Below, one piece after another: positions 23,968 to 30,819 of a DNA stretch of 64,000 bases. The position numbers and the translations under genes were made by a program. This DNA is from Amycolatopsis albispora (GTDB lineage: Bacteria > Actinomycetota > Actinomycetes > Mycobacteriales > Pseudonocardiaceae): contig NZ_CP015163.1 in the NCBI RefSeq assembly GCF_003312875.1, forward strand, positions 2,976,001 through 3,040,000. Direction: 5' to 3'. Under the pieces are notes generated by a model that had not been told where the DNA came from, ran no database searches, and saw only the letters and a program-made list of their open reading frames with translations. Positions within the stretch are counted from its first letter, which is position 1; every line of letters starts with the position of its first letter.

Positions 23968-25161
23968 TCAGCGGCCGGATGGTGGCCAGGGCTGTTGGGG
24001 GTGAGGCGGGTACGGGGGCTGCTGGGGATACGCCTGCCCACCCCACCCCGGCTGCTGCCCGGCATGACCGGGCTGGCCTGACTGACCGGGCGGGCTCGGC
24101 TGGCCTGACTGCGGTGACTGCCCCGAGTGCCCCGGCTGCGTGGCCTGGCCCGGCTGCCCAGGCTGGCCCGACTGCCCGGGTTGGCCCGGCTGCCCCTGCT
24201 GCCCGGGCTGCGATGGCTGGCCCTGGTGCCCTGGGTGGCCAGGCTGCGGTTGCCCCGGCTGGCCCTGGTGCCCGGGCTGCGTTGAGTGGCCCGGTTGCCC
24301 CGGCTGACTCTGCTGGCCGGGTTGCGGAGGCTGGCCCTGCTGGCCGGAGCGCGGCGGGTAGCCCGGCGGTTGCTGGCCTGGCTGCGGCCCGGCAGGCGCC
24401 GAACCCGCGTTCTTCTTTCGTGCCCGCGAACGCATCCAGAAGCCCAGCACTACGCACACCACGATCCCCACACCGAGCCCGGACAAAGTGAGCGTCGTGC
24501 TCAGTGGGAAGTCCGAACTGCCCGCCCGCCCCAGTGGCCGCGGGGTGGGCCGGTCCGCCGGGGGTGGGGTGGGCACCGCCTGCAGCGCGCCCGACTCGAC
24601 CATCAGCAGCGGCAGCCCGAGCGCCGCGTGCCCGGTGCCGCCCACCGGGTCCTCCACCAGCGCCGGGCCGTTCACCCCGAGCCGCGCGAAGTCGTCCTCG
24701 CGGGGCAGCTTCGTGAACTCGGGCGAGCCAGCCGCCGACACCCGGACGCCGTCCGGTGATTCGGAGCTGTCGGTGCTGTACCCGACGGCCACCCGTGTCT
24801 CCAGCCAGCGCGGGCAGGTGTTCGCCGCGACGCCCGGCCCCCGGCTCGAGCCGAGCTGCACCTTCTTCGTCGAACCGTCCTCCAGGCTCCACCCGAAGCA
24901 GATGCCGTACGCCTTCTCCAGCTCGGCGAGCCCCTGGGTCAGCTCCTCCTGCGCGGCCGGGCTGAATGCGGGCAGCAACCCACCGCCGTACCTGGTGCCG
25001 TCGGAATACGAAGTCGTGTCGGCGTTGTGGAACTTGCCGGGGTCCGGCGGCGCCGCACCACCGACCTCGCTGAACACGCCCCACGCCACCCCGGCCACGA
25101 TCAGCGCGACCAGGAACCAGGCGCAGCCCTTGCCCGGCTTCTTCGGTTCGGTCTGGCTCAT
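23968..25161 (-). CDS. Membrane protein with long Pro/Gly/Gln repeat tail
   Basis: This is a 397-residue protein. Order: a short polar start, membrane helix 1 ([15 protein letters not shown]), an extracytoplasmic domain of about 180 residues with two cysteines, a second helix near residue 230 ([13 protein letters not shown]), a basic stop and about 145 residues of imperfect QPGQPGH/QPGQQGQ repeats ending [16 protein letters not shown]. The tail should face the cytoplasm and be disordered. No family is recognised. It overlaps the DUF4247 stop by four bases (ATGA) and so belongs to the same operon. The repeat DNA may vary in length between strains. Confidence 0.75.
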   Translation of the reverse strand: MSQTEPKKPGKGCAWFLVALIVAGVAWGVFSEVGGAAPPDPGKFHNADTTSYSDGTRYGGGLLPAFSPAAQEELTQGLAELEKAYGICFGWSLEDGSTKKVQLGSSRGPGVAANTCPRWLETRVAVGYSTDSSESPDGVRVSAAGSPEFTKLPREDDFARLGVNGPALVEDPVGGTGHAALGLPLLMVESGALQAVPTPPPADRPTPRPLGRAGSSDFPLSTTLTLSGLGVGIVVCVVLGFWMRSRARKKNAGSAPAGPQPGQQPPGYPPRSGQQGQPPQPGQQSQPGQPGHSTQPGHQGQPGQPQPGHPGHQGQPSQPGQQGQPGQPGQSGQPGQPGQATQPGHSGQSPQSGQPSPPGQSGQPGHAGQQPGWGGQAYPQQPPYPPHPQQPWPPSGR

Positions 25162-25586
25162 TTGCCCGCCCCCGGTCCGCGGCCGCGGAAGTCACCGCCG
25201 TGCGTGGAGGTCCAGCCCCAGTACCCGCTGGTGTGCCCGTAGCGCCGGTAGGCCCGGTCCACGTCCATCACCTGGATGGTCGAGCCGGTCCCCCGCGGGG
25301 TGATGACCACGGCATCCGATGAATACCGCAGGTAGATGCCCGAATTGTCGGCCGACTGCGCCAGCGGCTTCCAGTCGGTGACGATCAGCGTCGACACCGC
25401 GCTCGGCTTCTCACCCGAGGTGTAGGAGCGCACGTCGGTGTCGAAGTCCTGCGAGGTGTCGCGGTCGAACTCGTTGTCCACGAAGTTCGCCACGCTCGTC
25501 CCGCCGAAGAACAGCAGGTTCACCGCGATGATCAGCGCGATCACCGCCAGCACCCCGCCCAGCACGAACCACAGCCGGTATTTCAC
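25158..25586 (-). CDS. DUF4247 family membrane protein
   Basis: This is a 142-residue protein with one N-terminal helix ([23 protein letters not shown]) and an extracytoplasmic domain. It ends with the Gly/Tyr/Trp segment [13 protein letters not shown] and [10 protein letters not shown]. The family assignment rests on this C-terminal signature and on the context with DUF4178 and DUF350, with which DUF4247 commonly travels (from memory). It lies 27 bases downstream of the DUF4178 gene and overlaps the Pro/Gln-rich gene by ATGA. The function is unknown. Confidence 0.78.
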   Translation of the reverse strand: MKYRLWFVLGGVLAVIALIIAVNLLFFGGTSVANFVDNEFDRDTSQDFDTDVRSYTSGEKPSAVSTLIVTDWKPLAQSADNSGIYLRYSSDAVVITPRGTGSTIQVMDVDRAYRRYGHTSGYWGWTSTHGGDFRGRGPGAGK

Positions 25587-25613
25587 GTCGTCCTCTTCCC
25601 CAGTCCGCCCCGG

Positions 25614-26222
25614 TCAGCCCGCCGGCGGGTAGATCCGCACCTCGTACCGCGACAGCACTTCACCGCGGCTGACCTCCCACTTCCCGCTCTGGCCGTAGGA
25701 CTCCAGCGACAGCCGGGCGTCGTCACCGGCGGCGTAGTCCTGGTAGTGCACGGTCCCGCCGGAGTCGAGGCCGGTGGTGCCCTCGGCGGTGAAGGTGGCG
25801 GTGCCGGACTCCTGGTGGCGGTAGGTCCGGCCGTCCAGCTCGATGGTCTTGCCCGGGGTGACCGTCACGTCGGTCAGGGCGGTGAACAGCACCAGCTCCA
25901 GCTCCGGGTCCTCTTCCACGGACAGCCAGAACCGGCGGCCCGCGGCGTTCTCCAGCAGGTGCTCGGTCCACGACCAGCCGTCCTCGGTCAGCCGCAGCGT
26001 GCCGCGCACGGCGTAGGACTCACCGCGGATTTCGGCGATCGCCCCGGGGCCCAGCGTCCGCGGATCCCCGCGCACCGCGTCCACGTCACCGGAGCCGAAC
26101 GGGTCGGCGCGTGGTGCTTCGGCCTTCGGCGCGGACCGGCCGCGGCGGGCCAGGAGCACCCCGACCACCACCAGCGCGGCCAGCACCAGGACGAGCAGCA
26201 CCACAATGAGCACGTCAGCCAT
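25614..26222 (-). CDS. DUF4178 domain membrane protein, first gene of the operon
   Basis: This is a 202-residue protein with one N-terminal membrane helix (VLIVVLLVLVLAALVVVGVLL) and a mostly beta cytoplasmic domain. It has the family's GAIAEIRGESYAVRGTLRLTEDGWSWTEHLLE and RFWLSVEEDPELELVLF segments. DUF4178 proteins are of unknown function and co-occur with DUF350 and spermidine-synthase-like genes. ATG 26222 is the leftmost gene start of a five-gene minus-strand operon ending at 21936. The promoter should lie in the 650-base spacer upstream. Confidence 0.85.
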   Translation of the reverse strand: MADVLIVVLLVLVLAALVVVGVLLARRGRSAPKAEAPRADPFGSGDVDAVRGDPRTLGPGAIAEIRGESYAVRGTLRLTEDGWSWTEHLLENAAGRRFWLSVEEDPELELVLFTALTDVTVTPGKTIELDGRTYRHQESGTATFTAEGTTGLDSGGTVHYQDYAAGDDARLSLESYGQSGKWEVSRGEVLSRYEVRIYPPAG

Positions 26223-26870
26223 TCGTGTGAAACCCCCATTACGCCCGGCTACCGGAATCTCGTCGAACCGGTCATCGCCCGGCGGACCGCGCACACTCTA
26301 ACCAGCCGCCCGGATCGATGTGGGCGGTTTGCCCGGAGAGGCTCGCGGGTCTCCCCCGCGGGGGTTCGGCGGATGGGGGACGGCACCGGCGGCCAGGCGC
26401 CGGAATCCCGCAGTCCGTCACACAGCGGATGCGCGATGTGACTGTTATGTCCGGAAAACACGCGTTCATCCGGTTGTCCACCGGACAACTGGGACCCGGT
26501 GGTCCGGTCGGCCAGACCGCGCGTGCCTCCCCCGACCGGCCGTAGCGGAGGCCCCGGAGTACCCGCGAGAGTGTTCCTCTGCGGATGCACGTAGCGAATG
26601 CACGCCCATCCGGGTGGCAGCAACCTCTGTTCATCGCCGGTCTTCAGGCATCTGTTAGCCAGATGCGCATTACTACCCCGATCGTGTGACGACGATGCCA
26701 TGGAGTGACGACTCGATCCAGATCCGTACCCGTTCGATCCCCCCACTGACCCTCTCGGGCGGCTAGAGTGCCTTCGACGACACCACTTTCGGTCTAAAGC
26801 TGGCGCGGCTGATTGGCCGAAAGTCCCGGTGCCGGTCGGGGGGCACGACCGACTCCAGGGAGGTAGTGAC
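26223..26870. other. Long intergenic region between two divergent units
   Basis: About 650 bases have no convincing gene. The region is less GC-rich than its surroundings near 26430-26480 and 26640-26700. Two inverted repeats are visible: GTTGTCC/GGACAAC at 26473-26489 with a 3-base loop, and ACTTTCGG/CCGAAAGT at 26785-26792 and 26817-26824, just upstream of the response-regulator gene. It must carry the promoters for the DUF4178 operon (minus) and the response regulator (plus). I cannot assign -35/-10 elements with confidence. Confidence 0.5.
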
Positions 26871-27587
26871 GTGGCTGCCGTCGGCTTATCTCAGGCCGTC
26901 CGTTCCACGCCAGCCGGTGCATTGCCGGCGAGCATGGTTCCGCACCCGCGGGAAGAACTTTTTTCCGTACTGGTGGTCGATGACCACCCGTTGTTGAGGG
27001 AGGCAATCGCAGCAAGACTCGCACAGATGGGTGCGGGCACCGTTCACGAGGCCGCCACGGTGGCCGAGGCGAGGGCGAGGGCGACGGCCACCGGGCCGTG
27101 CGACCTGGCCATCCTCGATCTCGGCCTGCCCGATGGCAGCGGCATCGAGCTGGTCACGGAACTCCGTAGCCATGGCTGGCCTCGCGTGGTGGTGCTCGCG
27201 TCCTCGGACGATCCGTACGCGGTGCGTTCGGCGTTCCAGGCGGGCGCCCAGGCATACCTGCTGAAGTCCGCGTCGCCGGTGGTGGTCACCGACGGCGTGC
27301 GCAGGGTGCTCGAGGGCGGCGTCTACGCCGATCCGAGCGTCGCTCCCGTCCTGGCCACCGGCACCAGGGTCGCCGGCACCGACAACACCCCGCGCGAGCT
27401 GTCCGCTCGCGAGGTGGAGGTGCTGCAGCTCGTCGCCGACGGCCAGTCCAACAAGGAAATCGGTGAGGAGCTCAGCCTCTCCGCGCTCACGGTGAAGTCC
27501 CACCTGTCGCGGATCGGCCGCAAGCTCGGCACCGGTGACCGGGCGCAGATGGTCGCACTGGCCATGCGCGCGGGCGTCATCCGCTAG
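26871..27587 (+). CDS. LuxR/NarL-family response regulator
   Basis: This is a 238-residue regulator. The receiver has the acidic pair in VVDDHPLLREAI, the phospho-acceptor Asp in LAILDLGLPDGSG, Ser in VLASSDD and Lys in YLLKSAS, so a complete phosphorylation pocket. The C-terminal LuxR HTH is LSAREVEVLQLVADGQSNKEIGE with TVKSHLSRIGRKL. No kinase gene is adjacent. Its place between DUF3000 and RNase D matches where I remember the sporulation regulator whiI in Streptomyces, so orthology is possible but unproven. GTG 26871 fits the GGAGG at 26859-26863. A strong hairpin follows the gene. Confidence 0.9.
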   Translation: MAAVGLSQAVRSTPAGALPASMVPHPREELFSVLVVDDHPLLREAIAARLAQMGAGTVHEAATVAEARARATATGPCDLAILDLGLPDGSGIELVTELRSHGWPRVVVLASSDDPYAVRSAFQAGAQAYLLKSASPVVVTDGVRRVLEGGVYADPSVAPVLATGTRVAGTDNTPRELSAREVEVLQLVADGQSNKEIGEELSLSALTVKSHLSRIGRKLGTGDRAQMVALAMRAGVIR

Positions 27588-27599
27588 TCAGGCACACTG

Positions 27600-27635
27600 C
27601 GGTAAGGGCCGGCCAGGCGCGGCCGGCCCTTACCG
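27600..27635 (+). terminator. 15-bp perfect hairpin after the response regulator
   Basis: CGGTAAGGGCCGGCC (27600-27614) pairs with GGCCGGCCCTTACCG (27621-27635) around a 6-base loop. It sits 13 bases after the response-regulator stop and 12 bases before the RNase D start. No T-run follows, as usual for high-GC actinobacterial terminators. It could also work as an attenuator for RNase D. Confidence 0.75.
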
Positions 27636-27647
27636 TAGGGTCATGGG

Positions 27648-28904
27648 GTGGATACCGCTGATCAGGACGGCGCGACGCCCGGTTCGCCGGACTCGCCGGC
27701 GCCGATTCCGCTGAGGGAACCGGCCGAAGGGACCCCCGGGGTCATCGCGGACCCGGAGGCGCTGGCACACGCCTGCGCCCGGATCGCCGAAGGCACCGGC
27801 GCGATCGCGGTGGACACCGAGCGGGCCTCCGGTTACCGCTACTGGCCCAAGGCCTACCTGGTGCAGTTGCGCCGGGAGGGCGTGGGCTCCTTCCTCGTCG
27901 ACCCCATCCCGCTGAGCGGGCAGCTGGGGCCGCTCGCCGACGTGCTCAACGGCGCCGAATGGGTGCTGCACGCGGCTTCCCAGGACCTGCCCTGCCTCGC
28001 CGAGCTTGACCTGCGCCCGACCGCCCTGTTCGACACCGAGCTGGCCGGGCGGCTGGCCGGGTACGACCGGGTCGCGCTCGGCACGCTGGTCGAGCGGCTG
28101 CTCGGCTACCAGCTGGAGAAGGGGCACAGCGCGGCCGACTGGTCCCGCCGCCCGCTGCCGGTCGACTGGCTGAACTACGCCGCGCTGGACGTCGAACTGC
28201 TGATCCCGCTGCGCGAGAAGCTCGAAGCCGAACTCGAAGCACAGGGCAAGCTCGACTGGGCGCGGCAGGAGTTCGAGGCGGTCCGCACCGCTCCCCCGCC
28301 CCCACCGAGGGCCGAACCGTGGCGCCGGGTCTCCGGCATCCACAAGATCCGCTCCCCGCGTGGCCTGGCCGCGGTCAGGGAGTTCTGGCAGATCCGCGAC
28401 GAGATGGCGCGCAAGCGCGACCGGGCACCCAGCCGGGTGCTGCCGGACAGCGCGATCGTCAGCGCGGTGCTCGCCGATCCGAAGACCACCGCCGAACTGC
28501 AGGCGCTGCCGGTGTTCAGCGGGCGCGTCCAGCGCAAGTTCGCCTCGACCTGGCTGCGGCCGCTGCAGGTGGCGCGTGCGCTGCCCAAGTCGGAGCTGCC
28601 GCTGCCCGCCCAGCCCACCGACGGCCCGCCGCCGCCGAACCGCTGGGCCGACAAGGACCCGGACGCCGCGGCCCGGCTGTCCGCGGCGCGGGCCGCGCTC
28701 ACCGCGCTGGCCGAGCACCACCGGCTGCCGGTGGAGAACCTGCTGCTGCCCGAGCTGGTCCGCCGCACCTGCTGGCGGCCGCCGGAGAACCGCGACGAGG
28801 CCGGGGTGGCCGAGGTGCTGCGTGCGGGCGGGGCCCGTCCGTGGCAGCTCGAGCTGACCGTGCCCGCGCTGGTGAAGGCGCTGGCGGCCACGGCCGAGAA
28901 CTAG
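27648..28904 (+). CDS. rnd: Ribonuclease D-like 3'-5' exoribonuclease with HRDC domain
   Basis: This is a 418-residue RNase D-type enzyme of RNA maturation. The DEDD exonuclease motifs are AVDTERASGYRY (Exo I), LHAASQDLPCLAEL (Exo II) and LPVDWLNYAALDVELL (Exo III). An HRDC domain follows (RSPRGLAAVREFWQIRDEMARKRDRAPSRVLPD) and a second HRDC-like part near the end. The start is GTG 27648. The stop codon TAG at 28902-28904 lies in the CTAG target of an IS481-type element, and the insertion left the coding sequence unchanged. Confidence 0.92.
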   Translation: MDTADQDGATPGSPDSPAPIPLREPAEGTPGVIADPEALAHACARIAEGTGAIAVDTERASGYRYWPKAYLVQLRREGVGSFLVDPIPLSGQLGPLADVLNGAEWVLHAASQDLPCLAELDLRPTALFDTELAGRLAGYDRVALGTLVERLLGYQLEKGHSAADWSRRPLPVDWLNYAALDVELLIPLREKLEAELEAQGKLDWARQEFEAVRTAPPPPPRAEPWRRVSGIHKIRSPRGLAAVREFWQIRDEMARKRDRAPSRVLPDSAIVSAVLADPKTTAELQALPVFSGRVQRKFASTWLRPLQVARALPKSELPLPAQPTDGPPPPNRWADKDPDAAARLSAARAALTALAEHHRLPVENLLLPELVRRTCWRPPENRDEAGVAEVLRAGGARPWQLELTVPALVKALAATAEN

Positions 28905-30004
28905 GTGTACTGCCCCGGGAGGTTGCGAACGTGGGGACACGTAGTCGGATGATCTTGGTATGAGGGAGGGCCTCCGGGTTCGGTGTGGATTGCGACATCT
29001 GCACCAAGCCCACGGAGGCCCTCGTGACCCACGCTAACGCACCCTTGACCCCGGTAGGCAGGCTGCCTGGCTCGTTGTGTCGTGGACGATCAGTGGCCGC
29101 TGCGGCGGGCCGCGGAGCGGTTCCAGGTCTCGGTGTCCACCGCGCGGCGGTGGGCTGGCCGATACCGCGCCGAGGGCGAGGCGGGCATGATCGACCGGTC
29201 CTCACGCCCGCATTCCAGCCCGCGCAGAACCCCGACGCGCACCGAGCGGCGGATCATCAAGGTCCGGGTGTTGCGGCGGTGGGGGCCGGCGCGGATCGCG
29301 TTCTTCCTGCGCCTGGTGCCTTCCACCGTGCATCGGGTACTGGCCCGGTTCGGCCTGGCGCGGCTGGCCCATCTCGACCGGGCCACCGGCCGCCCGATCC
29401 GCCGCTACGAACGCGCCACCCCCGGCGAACTGGTGCACGTGGACATCAAGAAGCTGGGCAACATCCCCCACGGCGGCGGGCACCGGGTACTCGGGCGCGC
29501 CCACTCCCGGCGCAACGCCCGCGCCACCACCACCGAACGCCGCAACAACCGGGCACCGATCGGCTACAGCTACCTGCACAACGCCCTCGACGACCACTCC
29601 CGGCTCGTCTACAGCGAAATCCTGCCCGACGAGAGGAAAGACACCGCGGTGGCGTTCTGGCTCCGCGCTCAGACCTTCTTCGCCGCCCACGGCATCACCG
29701 TCGAGCGGGTCCTGACCGATAACGGCTCCTGCTACACATCCCGCGCCTGGCGCGACACCCTCGCCACTGCCGGCATCAGCCACAAACGCACCCGCCCCTA
29801 CCGACCCCAGGCCAACGGCAAAGTCGAACGCTTCAACCGCACCCTGCTCGACGAATGGGCCTACGCCCGCCCCTACCAGTCAGAACAAGCACGACGTGAC
29901 GCGTTCCCCGGCTGGCTACACACCTACAATCACCACCGCGGCCACACCGCACTCGGCGGCCACCCACCCGCCAGCCGCGTTCCCAACCTCCCGGGGCAGT
30001 ACAC
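28905..30004 (+). mobile_element. IS481-family insertion sequence with CTAG target duplication
   Basis: The element is 1,100 bp. Terminal inverted repeats of 27 bases begin GTGTACTGCCCCGGGAGG at both ends, with one mismatch. Both ends are flanked by CTAG (28901-28904 and 30005-30008), matching the NCTAGN preference known for IS481 of Bordetella. One transposase gene fills the element. A hairpin (28966-28976 with 29013-29023) lies just before the GTG 29024. The insertion split a CTAG that had served as the stop of both RNase D (+) and the TetR gene (-). Confidence 0.92.
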
Positions 30005-30008
30005 CTAG
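29024..30008 (+). pseudogene. IS481-family transposase, frameshifted near its 5' end
   Basis: The DDE transposase has an N-terminal HTH, RRAAERFQVSVSTARRWAGRY, catalytic blocks VHVDIKKLG, VLTDNGSCYTS and GKVERFNRTLLDEWAY, and ends GQYT. The natural N-terminus (VTHANAPLTPVGRL) is read from GTG 29024 in one frame, while the continuation (LARCVVDDQWP) is in another. About two bases are missing near 29065. A shorter protein of 308 residues from GTG 29082 could still be made. The TAG stop (30006-30008) is supplied by the target duplication, not by the element. Confidence 0.85.
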
Positions 30009-30685
30009 ACGCGCGAGCACTCGAGGGCGGCGGCTTCGAGCAACGCCAGGCCCGCCGCCCGCACCGAACCGCTCGCGCCCGGCAGGCCCGCCAGGCGCAG
30101 CACGGCGTCGGCGCCGTGGCGCGCGTGGGCTTCCACGTCCAGCCGCGGGTTGTCACGGCGAGCCGACGCGACGCTTTCCACCAGGCCGAACGCCAGGCTG
30201 GTGCAGATGTCCAGCGACGCCGGTTCCGCCCCGGCCTCGGCGATCAGCGCGCGGTAGCAGTCCTTCAGCTCGGCGCGCGCGGCCCGGAAGCCGGTCAGGT
30301 TCAGCGCCTTGACCTCGGGCAGCAGGCACAGCACCCCGAGGTTGTGCCGGGCGGTGCCGAGCAGGCGGATGTCGGAGTAGCTCAGCGCCCACAGCCGGAC
30401 CTCGGCCGGGGCCAGCTCCCCCAGCAGTTCCCTGGCCACCGCCAGCGACGGGTCCACCGTCTCCGCGAGCAGCGCGGCGAGCAGGTCCTCCTTCGCCGGG
30501 AAGTGGTAGTAGAGCGAGGCCTGCCGCAGCCCGGCCAGTTCCGCGATCGCGCGGGTGGTCGTGGCCGTGTACCCGGCCGTGGTGAACAGCTCGGCGGCCG
30601 CGTCGAGCACGGCCTCGCGCGCGTCGTGCCTGCTCGCCGCGACGCCGTTGGCCCGCGGTCTGCCCACTCTGCCCGTGTTCCGCAC
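30005..30685 (-). CDS. TetR-family transcriptional regulator
   Basis: This is a 226-residue repressor-type protein with an N-terminal TetR HTH: REAVLDAAAELFTTAGYTATTTRAIAELAGLRQASLYYHFPAKEDLLAALL. The C-terminal ligand domain is unassigned. GTG 30685 gives a standard N-terminus with a Gly-Arg-Pro-Arg stretch; upstream starts are possible. It is divergent from the chitinase gene, with 134 bases between them, and may share its control region. Its TAG stop (30007-30005) lies in the right-hand CTAG copy of the IS481 insertion. Before insertion it overlapped the RNase D stop. Confidence 0.88.
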   Translation of the reverse strand: MRNTGRVGRPRANGVAASRHDAREAVLDAAAELFTTAGYTATTTRAIAELAGLRQASLYYHFPAKEDLLAALLAETVDPSLAVARELLGELAPAEVRLWALSYSDIRLLGTARHNLGVLCLLPEVKALNLTGFRAARAELKDCYRALIAEAGAEPASLDICTSLAFGLVESVASARRDNPRLDVEAHARHGADAVLRLAGLPGASGSVRAAGLALLEAAALECSRV

Positions 30686-30737
30686 GCTGGAATGGTGCCA
30701 GGTGCCGCGCGGGTGGGCTGGATCGACCCAGTTGAAC

Positions 30738-30791
30738 AATGGTCTATACCTATCACCGGTCGCCCGCTAGCGTGGAATGGTCTGGACCACT
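30738..30791 (+). promoter_or_regulatory. Two DasR/dre-like palindromes upstream of the chitinase
   Basis: AATGGTCTGGACCACT (30776-30791) and AATGGTCTATACCTAT (30738-30753) both resemble the actinomycete dre/chitinase operator (TGGTCTAGACCA type), bound by the GlcNAc-responsive repressor DasR. They are 38 bases apart, and the nearer one lies 29 bases before the chitinase ATG. Repression lifted by amino sugars is the expected behaviour. The regulator itself is not in this window. Confidence 0.6.
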
Positions 30792-30819
30792 ATCCCGTCC
30801 TCGCGCAAAGGATCAGGCC

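Noticed and set aside
23540..24491. Plus-strand frames rich in Gly/Ala/Pro opposite the Pro/Gln-repeat gene
   Set aside because: They are antisense shadows of the QPG repeats; the minus-strand gene has membrane helices and operon overlaps.
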